Below, piece after piece: positions 1 through 9,156 of a stretch of DNA of 64,000 bases. How positions within the stretch are numbered: the stretch's first letter is position 1; every line of letters starts with the position of its first letter. Origin of the DNA: Methanobacterium petrolearium (GTDB taxonomy: Archaea > Methanobacteriota > Methanobacteria > Methanobacteriales > Methanobacteriaceae); the NCBI RefSeq assembly GCF_017873625.1, contig NZ_JAGGKL010000009.1:45745-109744 (forward strand), read 5' to 3'. A program made the position numbers and the translations under genes. The notes beneath the pieces are model-generated. The model saw only the letters and a program-made list of their open reading frames with translations. It did no database searches and was not told the origin of the DNA.

Positions 1-90
1 GATTTTCAAGATTTTCAAATACAATGGATTATTATGGCCATAGGTTCTGCCTTCATGTTAGTAATAATGGTTATTGAGATGAATACATGA
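1..90 (+). CDS. C-terminal end of a possible membrane protein (partial at left edge)
   Basis: The first forward frame is open from base 1 to a TGA at 88-90. The 29 residues end with a hydrophobic stretch (IIMAIGSAFMLVIMVIE) and a short polar tail, as expected for the last membrane helix of a protein that starts left of the window. A run of 29 codons can be open by chance, so this is tentative. It would converge on the leftward gene at 321-995; the 230 bases between hold nothing I recognise. Confidence 0.4.
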   Translation, partial: DFQDFQIQWIIMAIGSAFMLVIMVIEMNT

Positions 91-320
91 CCAGCTCCCC
101 ATATTACTAGTAGGGCATTAGATTTCTAATTATAAAGTTCAAAGAGGTAAATTCTGCTTTTACAGCCATATAAATGCACATTTATCAAAAACAATTAGAA
201 AATTTTTCCCCCAGCCATTTTTATTAACAACAAGTTAATGAAGTCCTCCCAATTATTCAATCAATATTTAGATACACATCATGGAGGATTACTATATCTA
301 ATTTGAATGGTTTTAATTCA

Positions 321-995
321 TCACACCACACTCGGTACCATGCTCGAAATAGCTCTTAAAATGATTAAAATGAGTACTAAAGTAACCGTGACCCCACTCA
401 TTAATTGCACTCCTTTTGTAGTCCTAAGATCTACTGGAGATACCCAGTTTATCACGTCTGGGAAAAGCACCAATGTCTGAAATATCAATCCAACTAAAAC
501 CAAAAAAAATCCCTCACTTACCGGTATATTCGGGAAATTCAGCATGGAAAATCCCCAAATAGTGGACGCACCACCTATTGCAAGGGAAAACAACCAATAA
601 TAAAAAGGATAATAACCAGGACCATCCATAACCACATCAGAACCCACATATAAAGGGTTTTCCTCCGAAGGGATACTATTATCGTTAAAAGTGCCATTTC
701 GGATAATCATCACTATCTGTGGATAAATTAACAAAAATAAACAGCCAATATAACCGGGGAAATTATTATAATCAATTGCCACCGGATAAAAGAGAAAAAT
801 AGCCAATATTGACATGTATACTAAAAGAAGCCAAGAAAGACCTTCATAAGTGTAATCTTTAACTTTACTATCAATTCTTAGTATTTTAATGCCTAAAATC
901 AGCTCCATTTTGTCTATCAACCTATCCTCATAACACATGAGGATAGTACCTAAGACAAAGCCCGATATAACAAAGCCCATAAATAATAAACCCAT
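321..995 (-). CDS. Polytopic membrane protein, unknown function
   Basis: A 224-residue protein with about six hydrophobic segments, near residues 1-22, 53-73, 79-98, 129-150, 162-182 and 195-215, so an integral membrane protein. I see no catalytic motif and do not recognise the family. The start is supported by AGAGGTTAAT directly before the ATG. It stands alone, with non-coding DNA on both sides, and the next leftward gene is a decayed surface-protein fragment. The loop between segments 3 and 4 contains an acidic, proline-rich stretch (SIPSEENP). Function cannot be inferred from sequence or context. Confidence 0.75.
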   Translation of the reverse strand: MGLLFMGFVISGFVLGTILMCYEDRLIDKMELILGIKILRIDSKVKDYTYEGLSWLLLVYMSILAIFLFYPVAIDYNNFPGYIGCLFLLIYPQIVMIIRNGTFNDNSIPSEENPLYVGSDVVMDGPGYYPFYYWLFSLAIGGASTIWGFSMLNFPNIPVSEGFFLVLVGLIFQTLVLFPDVINWVSPVDLRTTKGVQLMSGVTVTLVLILIILRAISSMVPSVV

Positions 996-1075
996 ATTAA
1001 CCTCTTGTTATTCTTATTATAATAAAATTTTCTACTAATTGATTATGAAGGTGATTTAATGAAAATCACCTTTTC

Positions 1076-1678
1076 TTAGTATATGTGTTTTGGAATTCCC
1101 AGATAATCCATAATATTATTCAAACCAAAATCCCAAGTCACACTAGTACCAATACCTTTTGGAAGACCATGAATTCCAGTACTGGCAGCCCACTTACCAC
1201 CACTAAATACCGCGCCATCTTTAATAAGTGTCCATGGTACCTTTGAAATTGTTGTAATTCCCTTAGCAGCACCAAATCCAGGGATGGCTGATAAAGATAT
1301 AGAAACTCCTCCCTTAATCCATGCTTGGGGATTTTTTGGATCATCAAAAACCCCTGCTGCATCAAGACATAAGAAACAACCAACGCCTATGGCTAAAGCA
1401 GCCCAAGTAACAGGACCCCCTGCAACTAACGCCGTAACACCAATAGTAATAAATCCACCACCAACAACATCTTCTGCAATATCTTTAATCTGGTTAGATT
1501 CCTGAGGAGGAGGTGGTAATAATTCATTTGTCTCAATTATGTACAGTGGACTGCTTCCAATCATACATGAATAAATATCTATAACAGATACCTCAATTAT
1601 GTTTGGTCCTACATTTAAAAATGGAGTGATATCGACAACATTAACAGCCCCAAAATGGACAAAATCATGACTAAATCT
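1076..1678 (-). pseudogene. 5'-truncated C-terminal remnant of a surface or secreted protein
   Basis: An ATG at 1564 would give 162 residues, but the same frame stays open upstream to 1678 and reads like protein (VNVVDITPFLNVGPNIIEV), with no plausible start codon before a TGA at 1679-1681. That upstream part resembles a beta-sandwich edge of large exported proteins. It is followed by a PPPP linker near residue 17 of the 162-residue form, then two Gly/Ala-rich hydrophobic stretches (about residues 34-70 and 83-102). No family recognised. I read it as the C-terminal end of a gene that lost its 5' part, lying 55 bases beyond the end of proC. Expression from the internal ATG cannot be excluded. 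Confidence 0.55.
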
Positions 1679-1733
1679 TCATAAACTCCATTTTTTCTCA
1701 ATTATCCTCCGAAGTTTCCATTATATTTCTCCT

Positions 1734-2558
1734 TCAGTTTTCATATTCATTATCTAGTTGTGTTTCAACCTTTTCATATTTTTTCAGGGTGCTTGCAAAT
1801 AGTTCATCAAATAAAGGAGTTAATCCCTGGTCAAGGACCTTCAATCCTTCTTCAGTGATTCCTCCTTTAGTTGCCACTTGTCTTATCACATCTTCAAATG
1901 TCAGATCTTTTTCTTGAAGGAGTTTGGCTGTTCCATATAGAGTTTCTGTAACCATTTCTTCTGCTTCTTTCCGGGTGAAAATATCATGTTCCAGGGCAGA
2001 TTCTGTGAATTTCATTATTATGAATGATATAAATGCCGGGGCAGAGCTGGTTAGATTAGTTGCAATGGGAAATTCCTTTTCGTTTACGATTTTCACTTCG
2101 CCGATGCTTTGGAAGATTTTTTCCACAAATTCAGCATCTTCTGGAGTTACCTGCAAGTTATGGGCAACTAAAGATATTCCTTCATTGACCTCGGAGGTTA
2201 AACTAGGAATTACCTTGCTTATTTTTCCTGGAAAAACTTTTTCAATGTTTTCTATGGTTAAACCTGCGGCTATGCAGATTATATGCGTGTTAACAGAGGT
2301 ATGATCATTTATTTCTTCTAATGATTCTTTAACCTGTCCTGTTTTGATGAATAAAAATATTTTTTGTGATTTTTCTGCTACTGTTTTGTTACTTTGAGCA
2401 ATTTCTATCTCTGGATGTGATTTCTGTAAATCTGATAGTTTGTTCAGGCTGCGGGTGCTAATGATCATTTCAGATTCTTTTAAAACTCCAGATCTGAGGA
2501 TTCCCCTAATTATCATGCTCCCCATGGCACCGTAACCAATGAATCCAATTTTTTCCAT
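1734..2558 (-). CDS. proC: Pyrroline-5-carboxylate reductase family protein
   Basis: The 274 residues match the family length (about 270). The N-terminal Rossmann motif GFIGYGAMG (residues 5-13) binds NAD(P)H, and the C-terminal dimerisation domain carries the family signatures LTSSAPAF (about 168-175) and KGGITEEGL (about 231-239). ProC reduces 1-pyrroline-5-carboxylate to proline, the last step of proline synthesis, in the cytoplasm. The last Gly-rich segment differs from the bacterial consensus (SSAPAF rather than GSGPAY), so a related imine reductase is possible. GAGGTAATTCA before the ATG supports the start. It appears monocistronic; no other proline gene is nearby. Confidence 0.85.
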   Translation of the reverse strand: MEKIGFIGYGAMGSMIIRGILRSGVLKESEMIISTRSLNKLSDLQKSHPEIEIAQSNKTVAEKSQKIFLFIKTGQVKESLEEINDHTSVNTHIICIAAGLTIENIEKVFPGKISKVIPSLTSEVNEGISLVAHNLQVTPEDAEFVEKIFQSIGEVKIVNEKEFPIATNLTSSAPAFISFIIMKFTESALEHDIFTRKEAEEMVTETLYGTAKLLQEKDLTFEDVIRQVATKGGITEEGLKVLDQGLTPLFDELFASTLKKYEKVETQLDNEYEN

Positions 2559-2676
2559 TGAATTACCTCTTTCAACTTGTATTTAATAGTTATTTAGATA
2601 ATTATGTTCAGAAAATAGCTATATCTCCATTTATCTGTATTTGGAGTCAGTTTATTGCATATCCATTGTGATGAGG

Positions 2677-3420
2677 TTATTTCTTTCCTCCATAAATAGA
2701 AAATACTCCGTACTTATAATAACAGTCCACTTGTTTGAATCCCACAGATTTTAAGGCATCCAACTGATCTTGCAAGTTATCAGGATGATTATCTGGATTG
2801 TTTTTGTACTGTAGTGGCAGATACTCAAAATTTGTATCAACTTCCAGATTATCCTGGTTTTCATGTATCCATTCACTCCAAAGTACACGATACCATCTTT
2901 CCAGCTCATTGACAGGAGCTTTAACCACATCTATGTTTAAAAAAAACCCACCATGATTTAGATGATTATATATGTAAGAGAAAAACGATCTTTTCTCTTC
3001 AAGGTGTAGGTGGTGGATGGCCAGGGATGAAATCACAAGATCAAATCCATCAACTAGAATATCACTCTCTTCTGATTCACTTTTAAGTAGTTTTTGGAAT
3101 GTTTTATGGATAAAATTTATATGACTATATGGTTCCAGATTTTCCCGGGCATTTTTGAGCATTTCAGAGGAACCATCAACTAAAGTGGCCTGGATTTTAT
3201 CATCTTCCTTTAATAGTTCCATGGTTAGTGCTCCATTACCACAACCCAGATCTAAAACCTTAATTGGCCTTTCCAATTCACTGTCTAACAGGAAATATTT
3301 ATAAAATGATTTTAATATCATGAATAATCTTTTTCTTTCCAATATGTAGATATCAGCGTTTTCTACGAATTCTTTGGCATGTTTTTTCTCTGCCCATCCT
3401 GATTTTTCGAATTTGCTCAT
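2677..3420 (-). CDS. Class I SAM-dependent methyltransferase
   Basis: A 247-residue soluble protein. Motif I, VLDLGCGNGALT, near residues 56-67 forms the SAM-binding loop; an acidic residue ends strand 2 (ATLVDGSSEML) and the post-motif FDLVISSLAIHHL fits strand 4. The substrate is unknown. It is clearly a paralogue of the gene at 44302-44991: both share SSL(A/S)IHHL and end with a YYKY...YG(G)KK tail. It lies 47 bases downstream of a second methyltransferase of another subgroup, so the two may be co-transcribed. The start is taken from TAAGGCGATTCAT before the ATG. Confidence 0.85.
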   Translation of the reverse strand: MSKFEKSGWAEKKHAKEFVENADIYILERKRLFMILKSFYKYFLLDSELERPIKVLDLGCGNGALTMELLKEDDKIQATLVDGSSEMLKNARENLEPYSHINFIHKTFQKLLKSESEESDILVDGFDLVISSLAIHHLHLEEKRSFFSYIYNHLNHGGFFLNIDVVKAPVNELERWYRVLWSEWIHENQDNLEVDTNFEYLPLQYKNNPDNHPDNLQDQLDALKSVGFKQVDCYYKYGVFSIYGGKK

Positions 3421-3467
3421 ATGAATCGCCTTAATGTTTATGATGAATGCTAAATACCATTAACCTG

Positions 3468-4271
3468 TTACTTCGTAGCTATTCCCTTGAAAAAGTTATA
3501 GAAAAATGTTCCAGAAGGTTCTGCTGATTTGTGTAAATCTTTAATACCCTTCTCCCATATTTCAATATCTATCAAGCCGGATTCAATTGCCTGCTCTTTA
3601 ACTCCTTCCACCATGGCAATGATAGTCTTTTTTATAAATCTATCCACCAGTTCGCCCTTGCTGGAGTCCACATAAACCACTCTGGGATCTACTTCGATGT
3701 TTTTAAATCCTGCTTCAGTTAATAGAGGGTAGAGTTCCCTGCCCATTAATGGATTACACTTCAAATCTTTTTGAACCTTAATCAAACACTGCCAGACTTT
3801 TACAGCCTCTGCAGTCTCTGGATAGAAGTAACAGGAGCCATGATCTCCTTCAATAACAGTGATAGAGCCTCCTTTTTTTAGAACCTTCTTCAAACTTAGA
3901 AGTGCTCCCACTGGGTCAGGCAGATGTTCTAAAACAAAGCAAATGAACACATGGTCAAAGGTTTCATCCTCAAATGGGAGTTTCATGATATCTGCTATTT
4001 GAAATTTAACATTTGAAAACCCTTCCCTGTTAATTAAAGCCTTTGCATGATTTAAAGATGGTTCTGATATATCCACTGAAGTTATTTCTGCCAGAGGACT
4101 GTTCCTAGCCAGGGTGATGGTCTGGGCTCCTACTCCACAACCAGCCTCCAGTACCATACTATCTTCAGGATAACTTGTGTCATGATGCATTAGCAGGGCC
4201 AGTGCTTTTGCCTGATCAACCAGTCTAATTGCTTCTCTTTCTGAGTATCCATGGACATAATCTTTTCTCAT
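3468..4271 (-). CDS. UbiE/COQ5-like SAM-dependent methyltransferase
   Basis: 267 residues with the methyltransferase motif MVLEAGCGVGAQTITLA near residues 39-55, followed by DISEPSL (strand 2) and the strand-4 segment FDHVFICFVLEHLPDP near residues 104-119, which resembles the Methyltransf_11 and UbiE groups. The C-terminal third is helical and probably forms the acceptor pocket; the substrate cannot be told. Methanogens do not make ubiquinone, so a UbiE role should not be assumed. It is the upstream member of a tandem pair with the methyltransferase at 2677-3420. Confidence 0.85.
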   Translation of the reverse strand: MRKDYVHGYSEREAIRLVDQAKALALLMHHDTSYPEDSMVLEAGCGVGAQTITLARNSPLAEITSVDISEPSLNHAKALINREGFSNVKFQIADIMKLPFEDETFDHVFICFVLEHLPDPVGALLSLKKVLKKGGSITVIEGDHGSCYFYPETAEAVKVWQCLIKVQKDLKCNPLMGRELYPLLTEAGFKNIEVDPRVVYVDSSKGELVDRFIKKTIIAMVEGVKEQAIESGLIDIEIWEKGIKDLHKSAEPSGTFFYNFFKGIATK

Positions 4272-4485
4272 TTAGATAAACCCTAATTATTAATGATTTT
4301 TATCAATGTTATTCAAAGAATAGTTAAATTAGAGCACTATTTAAAACTTCATAGCATGTTTTTGTACATTGAATTCATTCTCAGCATTAAATCTAACCCA
4401 AAGCAGAACCTGGTTTACAATGTAAAATAAAAAAGAAAAAGAGAAAAAATTCTGGAAATATCCTTGTCATGCCATTTATTTAACC

Positions 4486-4575
4486 TTAATTTATGATACA
4501 GAACAAGGACACAGCATCTTTTTTCCTTATCATTTTATCATTCAGTTCATTCCATGTTTTGGGATAATATTTCAA
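4486..4575 (-). CDS. Possible 29-residue small protein
   Basis: Immediately after the stop of the PEBP gene, a TTG at 4575 starts a 29-codon frame (begins KYYPKTWNELNDK, ends SLFCIIN). A GGAG inside the end of the upstream gene sits about 8 bases before the TTG, as for a translationally coupled small gene. It could equally be a decayed C-terminus or chance, so it is recorded only as a candidate. The remaining 214 bases to the methyltransferase at 4271 are AT-rich with no gene. Confidence 0.2.
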   Translation of the reverse strand: MKYYPKTWNELNDKMIRKKDAVSLFCIIN

Positions 4576-4576
4576 T

Positions 4577-5158
4577 TTATGCTCCATATTTTCCAGTGAT
4601 CTGTGCCTCAGCCAGTACGTGGCCTTCCATTGCATCTTTCACCTGCTGTTTTGTAGCTCCCGGTTCCAAATTGAGCGTAGTATCCAGTGCATAGATTTTA
4701 AATGCATATCTATGTGTTCCCCTGGGTGGTGATGGTCCTGAGTAACCTATGGTGCCCATATCGTTGGTTCCCTGTTTTGCACCGTTATCCAATGTTCTTT
4801 GGTTGGTTATGCCTTCAGATAGCTGGGTGATGTTTGCAGATATGTCAAACACTATCCAGTGGTAGAATGCACCCCCACCAGAGCCTGATGCATCTGGATC
4901 TTCACAGGTTATGGTGAAACTTACGGTATTCTGGGGTGCTGAAGTCCAGGAAAGGGGTGGGGATATATCCTCACCATCCGCGGTGTACTTCTGTGGTATT
5001 TGGCCACCCTGAACAAATGCCGTGCTGGTTATCTGAAAACTTCCCGATTGATTACTGGTTTGATTGGTGATTTGATTGCTTTGGGTTGTGCATCCTGATA
5101 CAAAAACAGCCAGAGATACCAGTACTACCCCTAAACCTAAAATTAGCTTTTTTTCCAT
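4577..5158 (-). CDS. YbhB/YbcL-type PEBP family lipoprotein
   Basis: 193 residues. The N-terminus has a lipoprotein-type signal, GLGVVLVSLAVFVSGC, with the lipobox cysteine at about residue 23, followed by a Ser/Thr/Asn/Gln-rich linker, so the protein is probably exported and membrane-anchored. The remainder is a phosphatidylethanolamine-binding fold: FVQGGQIPQKYTADGED, SPPLSWTSAP, the CEDPDA and FYHWIVFDI ligand-pocket motifs, and GYSGPSPPRGTHRYAFKIYALD. Family members bind small anionic ligands; the bacterial proteins have no settled role. GGGGGGAT before the ATG is a strong ribosome binding site. Confidence 0.9.
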   Translation of the reverse strand: MEKKLILGLGVVLVSLAVFVSGCTTQSNQITNQTSNQSGSFQITSTAFVQGGQIPQKYTADGEDISPPLSWTSAPQNTVSFTITCEDPDASGSGGGAFYHWIVFDISANITQLSEGITNQRTLDNGAKQGTNDMGTIGYSGPSPPRGTHRYAFKIYALDTTLNLEPGATKQQVKDAMEGHVLAEAQITGKYGA

Positions 5159-5604
5159 TGTATCCCCCCTAATTCTCTTTATTTTTATATATTTAAAATA
5201 TAATTTGTATTGTTATAAATGTTGTATACAAAAATATAATAAAATTTACCTTCCACTAAGTATGCCCCTAAAAAATCATGCCACCATCAATCTACCTGAA
5301 TCAGACTTTATTTGTCACTTAAGCACTTCATTTAAGACTTTTTATTTTAAATATATAATTATCATTCTTAATTTTTTTCCATGGAGTCTAATTGAAGTTT
5401 GATAGTATGATATTCATCTTCCAAGTCAGGTCCCCTGGAAAATGGAATTTTGAGTGATACCTCCCACCAGTTCTGGATCTATAAGTTAGCGTATCTCATC
5501 TACCAAGCTTCTCGAAGTAAAAATCCGTTTAAATACTTAAAATATCCATTTTTATCTTTTTAACCCCAAATCTAATGTTAAATTCTTCCAGAGCATTTTA
5601 AATG
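5159..5604 (-). other. Gene-free AT-rich interval
   Basis: The 446 bases between the PEBP gene and the flavodoxin-fold pseudogene contain no convincing open frame on either strand. The first part, just upstream of the lipoprotein gene, has AT-rich stretches that could hold its promoter (AAATATAATTTG near 5195). I see no RNA gene or repeat here. Confidence 0.4.
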
Positions 5605-5941
5605 TCAATTTACTGGTATCCTTAGCAAATAATTGATATAATACTCATCCAGAAGTTCAGGTACTCTGCAGGTGTGGAACGAGTGCATAAAACAGGCACA
5701 TCCATAATATAGGGCATTTTTAATAGTTCACTCTCGATACTATCTATCCTTTAATATCATGAACCAACAGTAATGGTCAGTGATCATCAGGGTTTTTCAC
5801 TCAGGGTTTAAATATTCCCTCATAGAGTTTATGAACATTGATCTGATGTCCACTTCTCTTTTAGAGTTCTCAGAACTTTCTGGTAAATGGCATGGTTGAA
5901 ACTCTTAGGGTAAAGTGGGCCAGTATAACTGATATTTCCAT
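5605..5941 (-). pseudogene. Decayed NAD(P)H-quinone oxidoreductase-like (flavodoxin fold) gene
   Basis: An ATG at 5941 with GGAGCAATAT before it opens MEISVILAHF; one frame over, the text continues as PKSFNHAIYQKVLRTLK, which resembles the N-terminus of the flavodoxin-2 NAD(P)H oxidoreductases (HPNP.SFNHAI motif). Further along, protein-like stretches jump frames again: EVDIRSMFINSMREYL, then ESELLKMPYIMDVPVLC and RVPELLDEYYINYLL, ending at a TGA at 5605-5607. Several frameshifts and stops mean no product. The later parts could come from a second gene. Lies just downstream of the small membrane protein at 5982. Confidence 0.5.
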
Positions 5942-5981
5942 ATATATTGCTCCTTCAAGAAATTATTACACCTTTAAAATG

Positions 5982-6281
5982 TTAGATGGTGATCTTCAAT
6001 AGTATTGAAAGAGCGATAAATAATATAAGGTTGTTAATTGCCAGCAAAACTCCCACTCCCCTACCGAAACCCCCGTGGAAGAGTATGCTCAAAGTTAAAA
6101 ATAGACTTTGAAGCAATAAGAACGTTGCGAAGAATATCAGTCCCAGGTTGAACTTGGATTTTATTTCCTTATAGTTCTGCCAGTAAATATAAAATAATCC
6201 TACTAATAAAAGAATGTTGCCAATTCCAATAATTGCTGCAATATAAAACGACCATAACTCCATTGAACTATCTACTATCAT
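5982..6281 (-). CDS. Small four-helix membrane protein of the HTH-linked family (copy A)
   Basis: 99 residues and about four hydrophobic segments. It shares with the proteins at 8711, 11201 and 22157 a common plan: a first helix containing an IGN/IAN motif (IIGIGNILLL), a cytosolic-looking loop YWQNYKEIKSKF, a second helix LGLIFFATFLLLQ, and a last helix ALSILLKIT at the very C-terminus. I know no function. The start is the second in-frame ATG (6281), because AAGGGGTAAAATA lies directly before it. It follows its winged-helix partner (6341-6622) by 59 bases, so the two are probably co-transcribed. Confidence 0.75.
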   Translation of the reverse strand: MIVDSSMELWSFYIAAIIGIGNILLLVGLFYIYWQNYKEIKSKFNLGLIFFATFLLLQSLFLTLSILFHGGFGRGVGVLLAINNLILFIALSILLKITI

Positions 6282-6340
6282 TATTTTACCCCTTAACATT
6301 GGATCAAATAACCATGTAATATTTATTTATTATTTTTTCC

Positions 6341-6633
<293 letters not shown>

Positions 6634-6749
6634 AATAAAACTCCAACATAGTATTAGTTATGATTACAGAGTTATATTAAGGTTATCTGATTTTTAGTTT
6701 GCTATTATTAGTTTCCATTTGATCTTCCAAACATAGAGCCCGGTATGGT

Positions 6750-7487
6750 TTAGTACTGATCCGAATAGTGGAAGTAAAGCAAAAGTGCGCTTACAAAGAG
6801 TACAGAATACAATATAACAGACACTATCGGATAAATAGGATCTATTTCTAAGTTTCCCCCTATTGAAAGCATTAAAACTTCAGGAGCAGCCCATGGGGAA
6901 AGATAACATTTGTCCCAGTGATATGCTGCCAGGTTAGGGATGATCCCCGCCACTGATATGACCATTGCCGGGATAAAACTCCTGAAAATCAAAGTCAAAA
7001 TCATAGCCAAAGGTATGATAACCAGGGTGGTAACACCAGCCAGCAAGAATTCGGAGTTGTAGTTGATTACTTCATCCAGGGTAATGGGAAACCCTAAAAG
7101 GAGAGCGCAGATTGTGTTAGTTAGAGCCACACAAGCATATAACCCCAGAATGAAAAGTGCAACATACACTAATTTTCCGGTGATGATTTTTAACCGAGAA
7201 TAAGGAGTGGTTAAAATGTTTCCAATAGTATGGGACTGGTACTCATAAAAAACAGCGCTTATGGCAATGAATGATGTGATCAATGGCCCAATAAGGAATA
7301 TGAATAACTGTACCACTCTGCCTGTGAATGAATGCCACGTATATATACCCTGGGTTATTAAATCGTCCCTTACCATGAAAGTGCCGATTGCAATGATTAA
7401 TACAGGCGATATCATCCCTAAAAAGCCAAGAGTGTAGATATAAGTACGTTTATACTTTTTATATTCAGATTTCAGTAAATTAATCAT
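6750..7487 (-). CDS. ABC-2 type transporter permease
   Basis: 245 residues with six hydrophobic segments (about residues 16-36, 56-78, 100-125, 145-168, 170-190 and 213-240), the size and layout of the ABC-2 permeases that work with drug or bacteriocin-immunity ATPases. The cytosolic start LLKSEYKKYKRTYIYT and the segment TTPYSRLKIITGKL between helices 2 and 3 are typical of the family. Its ATG overlaps the stop of the ATPase at 7484 by four bases (ATGA), so the two are translationally coupled and should form one exporter. GAGGTGATTTT precedes the ATG. Substrate unknown. Confidence 0.9.
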   Translation of the reverse strand: MINLLKSEYKKYKRTYIYTLGFLGMISPVLIIAIGTFMVRDDLITQGIYTWHSFTGRVVQLFIFLIGPLITSFIAISAVFYEYQSHTIGNILTTPYSRLKIITGKLVYVALFILGLYACVALTNTICALLLGFPITLDEVINYNSEFLLAGVTTLVIIPLAMILTLIFRSFIPAMVISVAGIIPNLAAYHWDKCYLSPWAAPEVLMLSIGGNLEIDPIYPIVSVILYSVLFVSALLLYFHYSDQY

Positions 7488-8413
7488 AAAATCACCTCAA
7501 AATCAGTTGTATCAGTAATTCCCAAAAATCTCTCTTCCAAAGTTTTTGAAACTGATTCAAGATTATAAACATTGATTTTGTTTTCAACCAGGGTTTTATT
7601 GATTATCACATTATCTTCACGTTTGCAGAATACTTTAAACCCTTCAGGCAGTTTTTGAAAATCAAAATTTGTTGCTTCAAGTATCTGGGCTGTTTTTTTA
7701 AATTGATCTGTTTCCAGGATTAGGGAACTTTGTTCATCACTATTAATGAGTTCTATTTCTCCTTCTTCAAGAAGCCGGCCTTGATCAATGATTCCAATAT
7801 AATCTGCGATTTGCTGTACTTCAGAGAGTAAATGACTGGATACGAAAATGGTAATCCCCATGGATTCTGAAAGGTGGCGGATTAACTTTCTCATATCAAT
7901 GATCCCCGCAGGATCCAGACCATTAGTGGGTTCATCCAAAATTAAAATACGTGGCGAGTGTATTAAAGCGTTGGCTATGCCCAGACGCTGCTTCATTCCC
8001 AGAGAAAACTTGCCAACTGGTTTATTACCAATGGCAGTATCGGTATCAGACAGGCCAACTGTTTCCAGTGATTCGTTGATCCTGTATTCCTCAGTTTTAA
8101 ACATTTTTGAAGTTATTTCCAGATTTTCATAGGCAGAAAGATTTTCATAAAATCCAGGAGTTTCTATTATGGCTCCGATATCCGCCAGATACTGGCTACG
8201 GTTTCTGGTCATTTCATGACCAAAAATCTTCACATGTCCTGTATCGGGCTTGATAAGATCCATTATCATTCTTATGGTGGTGGTTTTACCTGAACCATTC
8301 CTTCCCAGGAAGCCGTATACTTTGCCTACCGGCACCCGGATCCCCAGATCATCTACTGCTTTTACATCTTTGTATTTCTTGGTGAGATGGTCGGTTTCAA
8401 TAGCATAATCCAT
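7484..8413 (-). CDS. ABC transporter ATP-binding protein (ABC-2 exporter)
   Basis: 309 residues from the ATG at 8413, which has GTGAGGGAT before it; an in-frame TTG at 8431 has no comparable site. Walker A GRNGSGKTT, signature FSLGMKQRLGIA, Walker B ILILDEPTNGLDP and the switch histidine in FVSSHLLSE are all present, so the protein should hydrolyse ATP. The extra C-terminal 90 residues are typical of CcmA/bacitracin-type ATPases that pair with ABC-2 permeases. It is the first gene of a pair with the permease at 6750-7487. Exports an unknown substrate, perhaps a drug or peptide. The 297 bases upstream to 8710 carry no supported gene. Confidence 0.93.
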   Translation of the reverse strand: MDYAIETDHLTKKYKDVKAVDDLGIRVPVGKVYGFLGRNGSGKTTTIRMIMDLIKPDTGHVKIFGHEMTRNRSQYLADIGAIIETPGFYENLSAYENLEITSKMFKTEEYRINESLETVGLSDTDTAIGNKPVGKFSLGMKQRLGIANALIHSPRILILDEPTNGLDPAGIIDMRKLIRHLSESMGITIFVSSHLLSEVQQIADYIGIIDQGRLLEEGEIELINSDEQSSLILETDQFKKTAQILEATNFDFQKLPEGFKVFCKREDNVIINKTLVENKINVYNLESVSKTLEERFLGITDTTDFEVIL

Positions 8414-8528
8414 TTTATCCCTCACTTCCAACTTTAATCATTTATAAGTTCAAAATGAGTTGATAGTATTATAAACCCTAATTCGAACTTTTTTAGTTGA
8501 TTCATAGTTGAAATGAGATTTATATAGA

Positions 8529-8559
<31 letters not shown>

Positions 8560-8710
8560 TCGTTCTGGGTTTGTTCCAGATCTCTTCCATATCTATGGTG
8601 CCAAAAAAAGTGAGTTGATTGTCTGGTGAGTAGAACCAACTGATTGATTGAGTGATTGGAAAAAATTTAAAACGTAAGAAGTTAAATGGAAAAAGATTAG
8701 AACTTATTAT

Positions 8711-9061
8711 TTATTCCCTGGTGATTTTAAAGAGTATGGACAGGGCAACTAACTGTACTATATTAATTAAAAACAGCGGTAGTCGGGGCCCATGTATTTC
8801 TGAAACGTAGATGTTAACAGGGTTGATATCAATGGGGATTAGTAAATTTATGGCAATGAATAGGGTGGACATTACATTTTGCAGGAGCAGAAAGGATGAA
8901 AAATACAGTAATCCTATGGTAAATCCTGATTTAATCTGTTTATATGTTTTCCAGTATGCTTTGAGTAGGAAAAGTAACAGGCAAACGTTTGCAATTCCTA
9001 CAGTTAAAGCCACTATTAATAATGATAATCCCAGTTCTCCCATTAACATGTCATCATCCAT
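8711..9061 (-). CDS. Small four-helix membrane protein of the HTH-linked family (copy B, no adjacent regulator)
   Basis: 116 residues, closest to the copy at 11201. Both contain IANVCLLL, a YW.TY.Q.KS.FTIGLLYFS loop and helix, GPRLPLFLINIVQL and the C-terminal ALSIL.KITRE. Unlike the copies at 5982, 11201 and 22157 it has no winged-helix gene before it: 95 bases upstream ends a MacB-type ATPase. I see no good ribosome binding site before the ATG at 9061, and other ATGs follow at codons 5 and 7, so the start is uncertain. It probably lost its regulator, or is read with the ABC genes upstream. Confidence 0.7.
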   Translation of the reverse strand: MDDDMLMGELGLSLLIVALTVGIANVCLLLFLLKAYWKTYKQIKSGFTIGLLYFSSFLLLQNVMSTLFIAINLLIPIDINPVNIYVSEIHGPRLPLFLINIVQLVALSILFKITRE

Positions 9062-9156
9062 TGAATCTAGAATTGTGAATAAAAAAATATCTGGTGAATT
9101 ATCATTACTCTTATAATTCAGGTAAATTCACCTTTTATTCACTGGAATGTTAGTAT

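Noticed and set aside
5076..5402. A 108-codon forward frame overlapping the PEBP gene
   Set aside because: It is antisense to the lipoprotein signal and runs into AT-rich DNA; no ribosome site.
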